Source: Shewanella schlegeliana
GTDB lineage: Bacteria > Pseudomonadota > Gammaproteobacteria > Enterobacterales > Shewanellaceae
Reading direction: 5' to 3'
NCBI RefSeq assembly: GCF_016765635.1
Contig: NZ_JAESVD010000014.1
Span: 50,691-114,690 of the forward strand
Length of the DNA stretch: 64,000 nucleotides
Part shown: positions 45,083 through 54,194 of the stretch, in pieces
How the letters are laid out: every line of letters begins with the position of its first letter
Position numbering within the stretch: position 1 is the first letter of the stretch
Notes under the pieces: model-generated
What the model was told of the DNA's origin: nothing
The model's database searches: none
The model's input: only the letters and a program-made list of their open reading frames with translations
Made by a program: the position numbers and the translations under genes

Positions 45083-46306
45083 GTGCCAGCATTTGAATAC
45101 AAAGCGTTAGATAAAACCGGTAAGCAGAAAAAGGGCGTTGTTGAAGCTGATACTGCGCGGCACGCTCGTACTCAGTTAAGAGAGCAGCGTTTGATGCCGC
45201 TGGAGATCACTCCAGTCGTTGAGAAAGAGAGTAAGAGCAAGTCCTCTGGTCTGAGCTTTCTAAAGCGCGGTATCTCTACTGCTGAGCTTGCGCTGATCAC
45301 CCGCCAAATAGCAACTTTAGTCGCTGCTGGTCTACCCGTAGAAGAAGCATTAAAGGCCGTAGGTCAACAGTGTGAGAAAGACCGTTTAGCCAGCATGGTG
45401 ATGGCGGTGCGTTCACGCGTGGTTGAGGGTTATAGTCTTGCCGATTCGATGGCAGAGTTCCCGCATATTTTTGATGAGCTATATCGCGCTATGGTGGCGT
45501 CTGGCGAAAAGTCAGGTCACTTAGAGGTGGTGCTGAATCGCCTTGCCGATTACACCGAGCGCCGCCAGCAGCTCAAGAGTAAAATGACTCAAGCGATGAT
45601 CTACCCTATCGTACTGACTGTGGTAGCGATAGGCGTTATTGCCATTTTGCTCGCTGCGGTAGTGCCGCAAGTCGTTGGTCAGTTCGAGCATATGGGGCAG
45701 GAACTACCTTGGACAACGGAGCTGTTGATAGCATCATCTGACTTTATTCGCGATTACGGTCTAATTGTGCTCGCGGTTATTGTTGGTCTGTTCTTTATCG
45801 CTAAACGTTTGTTGGTTTCTCCTAAAAACCGCATGAAATACGACAGTATGCTGTTGCGTTTACCCGTCATTAGCAAGGTGAGTAAGAGTCTTAACACGGC
45901 ACGTTTTGCTCGTACCTTAAGTATTCTGACCGCCAGCTCAGTACCTCTACTCGATGCGATGCGTATTGCAAGTGATGTACTGGTGAATGTCAAAGTGAAA
46001 GCAGCGGTTGAAGAGGCAACACTACGGGTACGAGAAGGTACCAGTTTAGGCACTGCACTAGCCAACACTAAACTTTTCCCGCCAATGATGCTCTATATGA
46101 TTACCTCAGGCGAAAAAAGTGGTCAGCTTGAGCAGATGCTTGAGCGAGCCGCCGATAACCAAGACCGAGAGTTTGAGTCTAACGTGACGATAGCTTTGGG
46201 GGTGTTTGAACCTATGTTAGTTGTCAGCATGGCTGCGGTGGTTCTATTTATTGTTCTTGCTATTTTGCAGCCGATTTTGGCGCTAAATAATATGATTAGT
46301 GGTTAA
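45083..46306 (+). CDS. gspF: type II secretion inner-membrane platform protein GspF
   Basis: A 407-residue polytopic membrane protein of the T2SS platform, with the two GspF repeats (about 70-190 and 275-395) and three transmembrane segments. The start is GTG at 45083 with a GGAG site upstream. MPAFEYKALDKTGKQKKGVVEAD is the canonical opening. A 64-nt gap separates it from gspG. Confidence 0.95.
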   Translation: MPAFEYKALDKTGKQKKGVVEADTARHARTQLREQRLMPLEITPVVEKESKSKSSGLSFLKRGISTAELALITRQIATLVAAGLPVEEALKAVGQQCEKDRLASMVMAVRSRVVEGYSLADSMAEFPHIFDELYRAMVASGEKSGHLEVVLNRLADYTERRQQLKSKMTQAMIYPIVLTVVAIGVIAILLAAVVPQVVGQFEHMGQELPWTTELLIASSDFIRDYGLIVLAVIVGLFFIAKRLLVSPKNRMKYDSMLLRLPVISKVSKSLNTARFARTLSILTASSVPLLDAMRIASDVLVNVKVKAAVEEATLRVREGTSLGTALANTKLFPPMMLYMITSGEKSGQLEQMLERAADNQDREFESNVTIALGVFEPMLVVSMAAVVLFIVLAILQPILALNNMISG

Positions 46307-46370
46307 TACTCACTTTCAGCTACCACTTATCTGGCGGCTGTGTGGTTTTTTTAGTTTAAGGAAGTAGTTA

Positions 46371-46805
46371 ATGCAAACTCGTAATAAACAAAAAGGTTTT
46401 ACCCTTTTAGAAGTGATGGTAGTTATCGTTATTTTAGGTATTTTAGCCTCTATGGTTGTACCTAACCTGATGGGTAACAAAGATAAAGCCGATCAACAAA
46501 AAGCGGTTTCAGATATCGTTGCATTAGAAAATGCCTTAGACATGTACAAGTTGGATAACAGTGTTTACCCAACAACAGAGCAAGGACTGGAAGCGTTAGT
46601 ACAAAAGCCAACTATCTCTCCTGAGCCACGTAACTATCGTGCCGATGGTTATGTTAAGCGTCTACCACAAGACCCATGGCGTAACGATTACCTGCTATTG
46701 AGCCCAGGTGAAAACGGTAAGCTAGATATCTTTAGTTCAGGCCCAGATGGTCAGCCAGGTACTGAAGATGATATTGGCAACTGGAATCTACAGAATTTCC
46801 AATAA
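46371..46805 (+). CDS. gspG: major pseudopilin GspG
   Basis: A 144-residue prepilin-like protein, cut by the prepilin peptidase after KQKG. The processed N-terminus FTLLEVMVVIVILGILA carries the conserved Glu5. The C-terminal calcium-loop region LGNWNL-like DGQPGTEDDIGNW is present. It forms the pseudopilus shaft. Length is normal. No prepilin peptidase gene is in the window, so it must be elsewhere. Confidence 0.95.
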   Translation: MQTRNKQKGFTLLEVMVVIVILGILASMVVPNLMGNKDKADQQKAVSDIVALENALDMYKLDNSVYPTTEQGLEALVQKPTISPEPRNYRADGYVKRLPQDPWRNDYLLLSPGENGKLDIFSSGPDGQPGTEDDIGNWNLQNFQ

Positions 46806-46806
46806 G

Positions 46807-47400
46807 ATGATCTTGCCGCGAGTTAAGTTAGCGCGCCAAACGGGCTTCACCTTAATGGAGGTGTTGCTCGTTGTTTTGCTTATGGGGCTTGCTGCCACGG
46901 CAGTCACATTAGGCATGGGGGGCGCCAGCAAAGAGAAGGCGCTCGAGCGAACTGCACAGCAATTTATGATGGCTACCGAAATGGTGCTGGATGAAACTGT
47001 GCTGAGCGGCCATTTTGTTGGCATAGTGATAGAAGACTCCAGTTACAAATTTGTTTATTACGATGAAGGAAAGTGGAAGCCTTTAGAGCAAGACAGATTG
47101 CTGGCCGAGCGTCAGATGGAACCCGGCGTCGAGATGGTGTTGGTGCTAGATGGGCTGCCATTAGTGCAAGAGGATGAAGAGCAAGACTCTTGGTTCGATG
47201 AGCCGCTTATTGAAAAGTCTGCCGACGAAAAAAAGAAATTCCCCGAGCCGCAAATCATGTTATTTCCTAGCGGTGAGATGAGTGCATTTGAACTCGCTTT
47301 TGTCAGCAAAGATGAGATGCAACAAGATATCGAAGTCGTTGTCTTTGGCGATGCTTTGGGGCGCTTAAGAATGGGCTTTGAAGATGAAGACGTTCTATGA
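46807..47400 (+). CDS. gspH: minor pseudopilin GspH
   Basis: A 198-residue minor pseudopilin. I use the ATG at 46807, one base after the gspG stop; an upstream in-frame start would overlap gspG and precede the leader. The leader is cut after RQTG, giving FTLMEVLLVVLLMGLAA with Glu5. The C-terminal 150 residues are the usual divergent globular part. Overlaps gspI by 4 nt (ATGA). Confidence 0.9.
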   Translation: MILPRVKLARQTGFTLMEVLLVVLLMGLAATAVTLGMGGASKEKALERTAQQFMMATEMVLDETVLSGHFVGIVIEDSSYKFVYYDEGKWKPLEQDRLLAERQMEPGVEMVLVLDGLPLVQEDEEQDSWFDEPLIEKSADEKKKFPEPQIMLFPSGEMSAFELAFVSKDEMQQDIEVVVFGDALGRLRMGFEDEDVL

Positions 47401-47774
47401 CTAGGCCTCGTAAACAAGCAGGCATGACACTACTCGAAGTGATTGTAGCCCTAGCGGTATTTTCTATCGCCGCAGTATCAATCACTAAGAGCCTAGGTGA
47501 TCAGATCGCCAACATGCCGATTTTAGAAGAGCGTACCATGGCACAATGGGTGGCTCATAACCAGATGGTCGATGCTCGTTTAGAACCTAAATTTCCAGAA
47601 CTTGGCCGTAAAGACGGGCAAGTTGAGCTAGCCAATAAAGATTGGTATTGGCGTAAAGAGGTCATTAAGACCACTGATGATAATTTTAGAATGATCCGTA
47701 TTAGTATCAGTGATGACGAACGGTTTTCTCGCGTTATCGCTGAAGTGAGCAGTTATGTACTCAAAGCAGATTAA
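47397..47774 (+). CDS. gspI: minor pseudopilin GspI
   Basis: A 125-residue minor pseudopilin that with GspJ and GspK forms the tip complex. The cleavage site is KQAG followed by MTLLEVIVALAVFSIAA with Glu5. Starts in the gspH stop codon and overlaps the gspJ start by 20 nt. Length is normal for GspI. Confidence 0.92.
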   Translation: MTRPRKQAGMTLLEVIVALAVFSIAAVSITKSLGDQIANMPILEERTMAQWVAHNQMVDARLEPKFPELGRKDGQVELANKDWYWRKEVIKTTDDNFRMIRISISDDERFSRVIAEVSSYVLKAD

Positions 47775-48504
47775 AGCGCCGCAGGGCTTTACCCTGTTAG
47801 AGATGCTGATAGCCATCGCCATTTTTGCGATGCTAGGTTTGGCCGCCAATACCGTGCTGAGTACCGTGATGAAAAACGATACCGCCACTCGGGACTTTGC
47901 CACCAAGCTCAAGGCGATGCAGCAAGGTTTTGGTGTCATTGAGCGAGACTTGAATCAGATGGTGGCGCGTACGCCAAGATTATTAGAGGGCGGAAGGGGA
48001 ACCACAGTCTTCCAGACTGGCAGTAATATGCTCGACTCGGAATCTGAGTCGTTAGTATTTTTTCGTCTAGGCTGGCTCAATCCCGATGGTTTACTACCAA
48101 GAGGCAGCTTGCAGTCGGTAGCTTATGTCGTGATGGAAGGGCAGTTGCAGCGTTGGTATTACCCCTATCCAGAGCCAGAAATTGGAGCTGAGCCGATTAA
48201 GACGGTGATCATGGATAAGGTACTCTCTGTTGAGTACGCGTTTTTCACCGATGACAAGTGGGAGCGTAAAACTGACGCCACCAAATTGCCTAAGGCGATC
48301 GCCATAGAAATTGAATTTGAAGATATTGGTAAAGTGCAGCGTAAGTTCTTAGTACCGACAGGTGCCCTTGCTGGTAGTGATGACAGCAACAATGGCGGCA
48401 ATAATAACGGCGGTAACAACAACGGCGGCAATAACAATAACGGAAATAATAGCGGTAACAGCAATAATGGCGGTAGTAACAATGGTGACGGGAAGGGTGA
48501 ATAG
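47755..48504 (+). CDS. gspJ: minor pseudopilin GspJ with an Asn/Gly-rich tail
   Basis: A 249-residue minor pseudopilin; cleavage after PQG gives FTLLEMLIAIAIFAML with Glu5. Residues to about 205 are the normal globular domain. The last 40 or so residues are an Asn/Gly-rich low-complexity tail made of NNGG and NNNGG units, encoded at about 48382-48494, and not part of the family core. It is 2 nt from gspK. Confidence 0.9.
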   Translation: MYSKQIKAPQGFTLLEMLIAIAIFAMLGLAANTVLSTVMKNDTATRDFATKLKAMQQGFGVIERDLNQMVARTPRLLEGGRGTTVFQTGSNMLDSESESLVFFRLGWLNPDGLLPRGSLQSVAYVVMEGQLQRWYYPYPEPEIGAEPIKTVIMDKVLSVEYAFFTDDKWERKTDATKLPKAIAIEIEFEDIGKVQRKFLVPTGALAGSDDSNNGGNNNGGNNNGGNNNNGNNSGNSNNGGSNNGDGKGE

Positions 48505-48506
48505 AG

Positions 48507-49487
48507 ATGCCTTCTAAGCAGCGCGGTGTCGCCCTTATCGTCGTGTTATTGATTGTGGCTATGGTAGCGATTATTGCCACCAATATTACTTCACGTAACC
48601 AGCTGTCGGTTAGACGCACTTTGAACATGGCGCAGTACGATCAAGCCTATTGGTATGCGATTTCTGCCGAAGAGATTGCTAAAAAAGTACTGAAGCAAGA
48701 CTTAGAAGACTCAGATACTGTGCACCTGCAGCAGTATTGGGCACAGGCTGATGTGGTATTTCCCGCTGAAAAGGGCGAGATCGCCGGTAAAATTAGTGAT
48801 ATGCGGGCGTGTTTTAACGTGAACTCGTTATCGGCGCCCAGTGAAAAAGTTGAGAATGGTCAACCGAAAATGCCTTTGCCTGCGGTGCAATTTAAAGGGT
48901 TATTGGTTGCATTAGGGATGGATGAGTTTGCTGCTGAACGATTGGCACAAACAGCAAAAGATTATATCGATGAAGATCAGACTGCAGGGCCTTATGGCGC
49001 AGAAGATGCGGAATATGAATCACGTAATGTGCCGTATCGTGCAGCGAATACCTTGATGAGCCATAAGAGTGAACTGCGTGCTGTGATGGGCTTTACCCAA
49101 GATATTTACTTAAAGCTTGCGCCATACGTGTGTGCAATACCAGGCAATACCACGCAGGTGTTAAACGTCAATACGATACCAGTGGAGCAGGCCGCGTTAA
49201 TTGCTGGTATGTTTGATAATAAGATTTCGGTGGGTGAAGCTGAAAGTATCATCAATCAACGCCCACTAGACGGTTATGACAAGATAGATGAGTTTTGGGA
49301 AAACTCCTCCATCGCTTCATTAGCCAGTGATGCCAAGCTTAAGTCGAGCTTTGGCGTCACGAGTAAATATTTTTTACTCGAGGCTGGGGCAAAAGTCGAT
49401 ACCGCAGTATTTAGATTAGAAAGCGTGCTTTATGGCGATAGTAATAAATTAGAAGTGTTATCCCGCCAGTCTGGTGGGCAAAAATAA
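48507..49487 (+). CDS. gspK: minor pseudopilin GspK
   Basis: A 326-residue large minor pseudopilin that caps the pseudopilus. The cleavage site is KQRG followed by VALIVVLLIVAMVAIIA; it lacks Glu5, as is usual for GspK. A large globular region follows, with the SAM-like helical insertion typical of the family. Overlaps nothing upstream; the gspL GTG start lies 47 nt after its stop. Confidence 0.93.
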   Translation: MPSKQRGVALIVVLLIVAMVAIIATNITSRNQLSVRRTLNMAQYDQAYWYAISAEEIAKKVLKQDLEDSDTVHLQQYWAQADVVFPAEKGEIAGKISDMRACFNVNSLSAPSEKVENGQPKMPLPAVQFKGLLVALGMDEFAAERLAQTAKDYIDEDQTAGPYGAEDAEYESRNVPYRAANTLMSHKSELRAVMGFTQDIYLKLAPYVCAIPGNTTQVLNVNTIPVEQAALIAGMFDNKISVGEAESIINQRPLDGYDKIDEFWENSSIASLASDAKLKSSFGVTSKYFLLEAGAKVDTAVFRLESVLYGDSNKLEVLSRQSGGQK

Positions 49488-49533
49488 CAACGGTCCTTTA
49501 AACGAGCTTAAAGAGACTTGTGGAGACAGATCA

Positions 49534-50724
49534 GTGAGTGAAAGACTATTCATCCGCTTAGGGCAAACTGCCGAGCAACCTTGCTCTTGGCTGGTTTGGT
49601 CTGAGCAGGAACAAGAAATTATAGGCTCTGGCGAGCTTAGCGACGCCAGTGCACTATCGACTCTTACTGAAAGGGCGGGTAATCGTGCGGTTGACATATT
49701 AGTACCCGCTTCAAGCATTACGTTAACCCAAGTAGAGCTACCAGAGAAGAGTCAGCGTCAAGCGGTTAAGGCACTGCCTTTTATGCTGGAAGAGAACCTT
49801 GCGCAAAATGTGGATGAATTGCATTTTGTCACCGGACCTCGCAGTGGCGACTTGCTCAGTATTGCCGTGGTTGCTCATGAACAGATGCAGGCGTGGATCG
49901 AATGGCTTGCTGATGCAGGACTAAAGGCAAAATCTATCATACCAGATTGTTTAGCGCTGCCATTGGCTGAATGTGACTGGGCTGCGATGAGTTTTGGCAA
50001 AGAGATCTTGCTGCGTACCGGTGAAGGTAGCGGCGTAAGTTTAAGCGAGAGCTGGCTGGATATGGCTTTGCCGCAGTTGATTGGCAATGAAGATACGGCA
50101 ACGACAGTAGCGGGTTATACCGAGCTGCAACTTGCTGGTACTGAAGTCAAAGTGCAGCCGCTTGACCTGCCAATGCTAGTGTTAGCTAAAGGCGTGTTGA
50201 ATGCACCGATGAACCTGCTTTCTGGTATTTACAAACCAAAGAAAGAGTATGGTAAGCATCTCACTTTATGGCGTAACGCCGCTATCGCATTTGCTGTGGT
50301 TATTGTTTTAGCACTGGTAAATAAAGGGCTAAACATTCATCAGATGAATAGTGAGGCCGATAAGTTAAAGGCTCAGAGTGAGCAGATCTACAAGCAAGTG
50401 GTACCAGGCAGTTCAAGAGTGGTTAACCTACGCTCTCAGATGGAAAGTTATGTTCGTACACTTCAAGGTGGCGGCAGTGGCAGCGAGTTCTTTGTCATGC
50501 TTAGCGGTATGCAAGACGCCTTTGCTCAAGTGCCAGTTCTTAAGCCGACCACGTTACGTTTTGACAGTAACCGCAACGAAATTCGTATGCAGGTCACAGC
50601 CAAAAACTATGAGCAAATTGAGAAGTTCAAAGAGATCATTTCGCGCTCTTACAAGCTCGATGGTGGTGCAATGAACAGTGGTGAATCGCAAGTCACCAGC
50701 ACCTTAACCATAAGGAGCAAATAA
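49534..50724 (+). CDS. gspL: type II secretion inner-membrane protein GspL
   Basis: A 396-residue bitopic platform protein that couples GspE to the membrane. I chose the GTG at 49534 because GGAG sits 8 nt upstream; an earlier in-frame GTG at 49474 would overlap gspK and add 20 unlike residues. The cytoplasmic actin-like domain spans about 1-240, one transmembrane segment about 250-270, and the periplasmic ferredoxin-like domain follows. Ends 1 nt before the gspM start. Confidence 0.9.
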   Translation: MSERLFIRLGQTAEQPCSWLVWSEQEQEIIGSGELSDASALSTLTERAGNRAVDILVPASSITLTQVELPEKSQRQAVKALPFMLEENLAQNVDELHFVTGPRSGDLLSIAVVAHEQMQAWIEWLADAGLKAKSIIPDCLALPLAECDWAAMSFGKEILLRTGEGSGVSLSESWLDMALPQLIGNEDTATTVAGYTELQLAGTEVKVQPLDLPMLVLAKGVLNAPMNLLSGIYKPKKEYGKHLTLWRNAAIAFAVVIVLALVNKGLNIHQMNSEADKLKAQSEQIYKQVVPGSSRVVNLRSQMESYVRTLQGGGSGSEFFVMLSGMQDAFAQVPVLKPTTLRFDSNRNEIRMQVTAKNYEQIEKFKEIISRSYKLDGGAMNSGESQVTSTLTIRSK

Positions 50725-50725
50725 G

Positions 50726-51202
50726 ATGGAAAACTTTAAAGCTTGGTGGAATGGACTGGTTCTTCGCGAACAACAGATGGTTGCCGCCTGTGGTGTGGTG
50801 TTAGTCATCGGTATTTTGTATTGGGGCGTCTGGACGCCAATCGCCAATGCCGAAGACGAGGCGGAGCGTAATCTCGAAGGCCAACAAAGCACCTTAAATT
50901 ATGTTAAGCAGACTGCTAACCGCATTGCAGGGCTTAAACAGAGCGGTGGTAGCAATGCTTTTAGAGGCAGTTTAAGTGCGGCGGTTAATCAGACCGCTGG
51001 CGCGTTCGGGTTGACGATTACCCGCATGCAGCCTCAAGGTAATAAGATCCAGGTTTGGATGGATGAAGTACCGTTTGATACCCTGTTGAACTACTTGAAT
51101 GAATTGGTGCAAAACAAGGGATTGTCATTAGAGAGCCTAGACTTAGCCGAGTCTGATACTCCAGGTTACGTTAACGTTCGTCGTATTCAGCTATCTAAAT
51201 AA
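50726..51202 (+). CDS. gspM: type II secretion inner-membrane protein GspM
   Basis: A 158-residue bitopic protein with one transmembrane segment (about 16-36; VAACGVVLVIGILYWGVW) and a ferredoxin-like periplasmic domain (about 80-158). It partners GspL. Length is normal for GspM. The gspN start follows after 9 nt. Confidence 0.9.
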   Translation: MENFKAWWNGLVLREQQMVAACGVVLVIGILYWGVWTPIANAEDEAERNLEGQQSTLNYVKQTANRIAGLKQSGGSNAFRGSLSAAVNQTAGAFGLTITRMQPQGNKIQVWMDEVPFDTLLNYLNELVQNKGLSLESLDLAESDTPGYVNVRRIQLSK

Positions 51203-51211
51203 GGTGTTGTA

Positions 51212-51970
51212 GTGAAATTAGCAAAAAAGATAGCCCTTGGCTTTTTGGTTTATTTGGTCTTTTTAGTGGTGCTATTTCCGGCCAGTGTTGCAGTTAAATT
51301 GGCGCCCATTCCGAAAAACATCAGTATCAGTGGTGTCAGCGGCACTATCTGGGCTGGCAGCATCGATACGCTGAGCGTACAGAAGCGCCAAGTGGAGATG
51401 ATAAGCTGGGATCTTAATGTTTGGTCATTACTGACAGGCACTGTTAAGGCCGATGTCGTTATTGGTAACAGAGCCAGCGCGGTAAACGGTAAGGGAACGC
51501 TAGCCTATTCGCTAAGTGGATTAGATGTTAGCGGTTTAAGATTTGAGGCACCAAGCAGCTTCCTGTTAGGACGTACTAACTTACCCTTTAGAACGAAAGT
51601 AAATGGCGAGTTAAGTGTATTAGTTGATAACTTTGAACAGGGCTTGCCTTGGTGTGAACAGCTGTCGGGCAAGTTATTCTTGAATCAAGTGAATGTGACT
51701 AACCAGTTTGGTAAATACCCGTTAGGCGATATTGCCCTTGGTCTAGCGTGCCTTGATGGAAAAGTTGAATTAACCACAGATGAAAAGCTTAACGCTTTAG
51801 GTCTCGATGGTAATATTGTATTAGCCGATAACAAGATGGTGCAGGTGAACGCGAAAATTCGTGAAGTGAACACTCAGCCTGATGATCTTAAGAAAGCACT
51901 TTCTTTCTTAGGTAAGAAAGACAGTCAAGGTTATTACCCGATAACCTATCAAGGGCGTTTGCCTATCTAG
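51212..51970 (+). CDS. gspN: type II secretion protein GspN
   Basis: A 252-residue protein with an N-terminal transmembrane segment (about 7-28) and a repetitive beta-rich periplasmic domain typical of GspN, an accessory T2SS component of incompletely known role. Start is GTG at 51212 after AAGGTGTTGTA. Last gene of the operon and followed by a strong terminator. No gspA, gspB, gspS or gspO is in the window. Confidence 0.87.
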   Translation: MKLAKKIALGFLVYLVFLVVLFPASVAVKLAPIPKNISISGVSGTIWAGSIDTLSVQKRQVEMISWDLNVWSLLTGTVKADVVIGNRASAVNGKGTLAYSLSGLDVSGLRFEAPSSFLLGRTNLPFRTKVNGELSVLVDNFEQGLPWCEQLSGKLFLNQVNVTNQFGKYPLGDIALGLACLDGKVELTTDEKLNALGLDGNIVLADNKMVQVNAKIREVNTQPDDLKKALSFLGKKDSQGYYPITYQGRLPI

Positions 51971-51992
51971 AGGTTAATCTATTTCGTTAATA

Positions 51993-52023
51993 GCAAAAGG
52001 CGCCATATTGGCGCCTTTTTTGT
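51993..52023. terminator. bidirectional terminator after gspN
   Basis: An 11-bp perfect stem (51995-52005 with 52009-52019), 3-nt loop, followed by T's on the plus strand and preceded by A's. It ends the gsp operon and the converging yrfG. Confidence 0.9.
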
Positions 52024-52026
52024 GTT

Positions 52027-52695
52027 TTACGATGACTTTATGAGTTCATCTAATAGGTGGTGATAGTCTTCAATGGCAGGGAAGTCATCGAAGATCTTGT
52101 TGGGTTTCTGGCTATCTGGGTTAGCTATGCCTAACTGATAACCGACGCCTGCGAGTCTTGCCGCCTGAAGTATGGCTTCGTTATCATCGATAAACAGGCA
52201 GCGGCTTGGGTCGAGTTTGTATTGCAGAAACAGATGCTGCCAAAATAACGGATGCTCCTTTGGGTAGCCTGTTTCATGGCTCGAGATCATATGATCTAGG
52301 CCTAAGCTTAAATCTGTATGTTCTAACTTCAGCGCGAGATTCTTAGGGTGGGCATTAGTGACTAGGATCCGTGATTTATTCGCGCGTTTTAGGGCGTCTA
52401 GAAAGGGCATGCTGTCTTGGCGTAGCTGGATCCGTTCAACCAACTTGCGATGCAACGCCATAATATCTAGTCCCATCTGTTGCTGCCAGTAATCGAGACA
52501 GTACCAGTTTAAGGTACCCTCGACATTGGCATAACACTGCTCAACCCATTCACTCGCTTCTTTTACCGATATGTCACGCTCTTGGCTCAACTCATGGGGG
52601 ATAATCTGTAACCAGAAGTGGTTGTCAAAGTGCAGATCGAGCAAGGTGCCGTCCATATCGAGTAGAACGGTATCAATTTCATTCCATGGAAACAT
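52027..52695 (-). CDS. yrfG: HAD-family nucleotidase YrfG
   Basis: A 222-residue HAD phosphatase; E. coli YrfG is a GMP/IMP-preferring 5'-nucleotidase. Motif I is LLDMDGTLLDL, motif II VTNAHP, motif III the KEHPLFW Lys region and motif IV LFIDDNEAI. It is divergent from nudE by 87 nt. The block pckA-hslO-hslR-yrfG-(igaA)-nudE is known from E. coli; here the T2SS operon separates hslR from yrfG, and igaA is missing. Confidence 0.87.
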   Translation of the reverse strand: MFPWNEIDTVLLDMDGTLLDLHFDNHFWLQIIPHELSQERDISVKEASEWVEQCYANVEGTLNWYCLDYWQQQMGLDIMALHRKLVERIQLRQDSMPFLDALKRANKSRILVTNAHPKNLALKLEHTDLSLGLDHMISSHETGYPKEHPLFWQHLFLQYKLDPSRCLFIDDNEAILQAARLAGVGYQLGIANPDSQKPNKIFDDFPAIEDYHHLLDELIKSS

Positions 52696-52782
52696 AGATT
52701 AGTGATCCTAGAAAATTCATGTTGTAGATTGGGAGAACAATAGTAAGATTATACTTGAATTGGCAGCCGCCCCGAGACCCGT

Positions 52783-53337
52783 ATGACTAAAAAGAATGAT
52801 AAGCCTGAGATTTTGCATGCCGAAGTGGTTGCATCGAGCCGACTATTTCAAATAGAGCAGGTGCACTTGAGGTTTTCCAATCAAGTCGAGCGTCAATATG
52901 AGCGCATGAAGGGCAATAATCGGGGCGCGGTAATGGTTGTGCCAGTGTTAAGCCGAGAGCAGCTACTATTGGGCCGAGAATACGCTGCTGGTACTCATAG
53001 CTATGAGCTTGGCTTTCCTAAGGGGTTGATCGATCCTGGTGAGGAGGCTCATGAAGCTGCGAATCGTGAGCTGCAAGAAGAGATTGGTTATGGGGCGAGA
53101 AAGCTAACCCATTTAATGGAATTAAGCTTAGCGCCGGGTTATTTCGCCAGTAAAATGCAGATATTTTTAGCCGAAGATCTCTATGAGAGTCGCCTCGAAG
53201 GTGATGAGCCTGAGCCTATCGATTTGGTAACTTGGCCGATAGCAAACTGGCAGGAACTGCTCGAAGAGGAAGATTTTTCCGAATCTCGCAGCGTAAGTGC
53301 TTTATTTTTAGCATTAAAACATCTACAACTAAGTTAG
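52783..53337 (+). CDS. nudE: ADP-compounds Nudix hydrolase NudE
   Basis: A 184-residue Nudix hydrolase that splits ADP-ribose, Ap3A and NADH-type dinucleotides. The Nudix box is GLIDPGEEAHEAANRELQEEIGY (about 84-106), with all the metal-binding Glu residues present. Length matches E. coli NudE (186). cysQ follows 44 nt downstream on the same strand, a pairing common in Vibrio and Shewanella. Confidence 0.92.
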   Translation: MTKKNDKPEILHAEVVASSRLFQIEQVHLRFSNQVERQYERMKGNNRGAVMVVPVLSREQLLLGREYAAGTHSYELGFPKGLIDPGEEAHEAANRELQEEIGYGARKLTHLMELSLAPGYFASKMQIFLAEDLYESRLEGDEPEPIDLVTWPIANWQELLEEEDFSESRSVSALFLALKHLQLS

Positions 53338-53381
53338 TAAAAGTCGACGTAGGTCATGGGTATTAGGCTGTTGGAGTAGTT

Positions 53382-54194
53382 ATGAAGCCAGAGAATTATG
53401 TAGATCAAGTCATTGAGATCGCCACGTTAGCCGGTAAGAAGATCCGCGATATCTATCAGAAAGGTGATTTTCAGCGCGAGATAAAATCTGATAATACCCC
53501 TGTGACTTCTGCCGATCTTGCTGCCCATGAGATTATTACTACAGCTTTACAGGCATTAACGCCTGACATTCCTGTTCTGTCTGAAGAAGATGCCGATATC
53601 CCCTTTTCTGAACGCTGTGATTGGCAGCGCTACTGGTTGGTCGATCCGCTGGATGGCACTGGTGAATTTATTGCTGGCAGCGGTGACTTCTCGGTCATTA
53701 TTGCCTTAGTTGAGCATAACCGTCCCATTCTTGGCGTGGTGTATGCACCTATGACCGAAGTTTGTTATTACGCCATCGCCGGTTTGGGCTCCTATAAGCG
53801 TAAAGGCGGCAACGAAGTGCGTATTTGCAGTAAGCAGCTAACTCGTGATACCTCCGACTCACTGCGTTTAGCGGTAAGCCGTCGTCAAGACCCTCAGTCT
53901 GTGATTAAACTCTTTAATCAGAATAAACACTGTGAATTAGTGGTGCTCGGTGGTGCTGCACTCAAGAGTTGCCTAATTGCCGAAGGGCGAGCCGATTGCT
54001 ACGTACGTATTGGGCCTACAGGTGAGTGGGATACAGGTGCGGCGCAGATCATTGTTGAAGAAGCGGGGGGGCAGATCATGGATCTTAACCTGCAACCGCT
54101 GACCTACAATGAACGCGAAAGCCTCGAAAACCCGAATTTTATCGTGGTTGGCGCACCAGCACTTGAGTGGGACCAAATTCTAATCAATGAGTGA
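53382..54194 (+). CDS. cysQ: 3'(2'),5'-bisphosphate nucleotidase CysQ
   Basis: A 270-residue inositol-monophosphatase-fold enzyme that hydrolyses PAP made during sulfate assimilation. The metal site is visible in LSEEDADIPF, then DPLDGTGEFIAGSGDFSV (about 88-105) and EWDTGAAQIIVEEAGG near residue 210. Length matches E. coli CysQ (246) plus a short extension. Overlaps the next gene by 8 nt. Confidence 0.92.
   Translation: MKPENYVDQVIEIATLAGKKIRDIYQKGDFQREIKSDNTPVTSADLAAHEIITTALQALTPDIPVLSEEDADIPFSERCDWQRYWLVDPLDGTGEFIAGSGDFSVIIALVEHNRPILGVVYAPMTEVCYYAIAGLGSYKRKGGNEVRICSKQLTRDTSDSLRLAVSRRQDPQSVIKLFNQNKHCELVVLGGAALKSCLIAEGRADCYVRIGPTGEWDTGAAQIIVEEAGGQIMDLNLQPLTYNERESLENPNFIVVGAPALEWDQILINE

Noticed and set aside
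46317..46352. Possible attenuator between gspF and gspG
   Set aside because: The only stem is 5 bp (ACCAC/GTGGT) before a T-run, too weak to call a terminator.
48165..48482. Leu/Pro-rich reading frame opposite gspJ
   Set aside because: It is the complement of the Asn/Gly codon repeat in gspJ and has no ribosome binding site.
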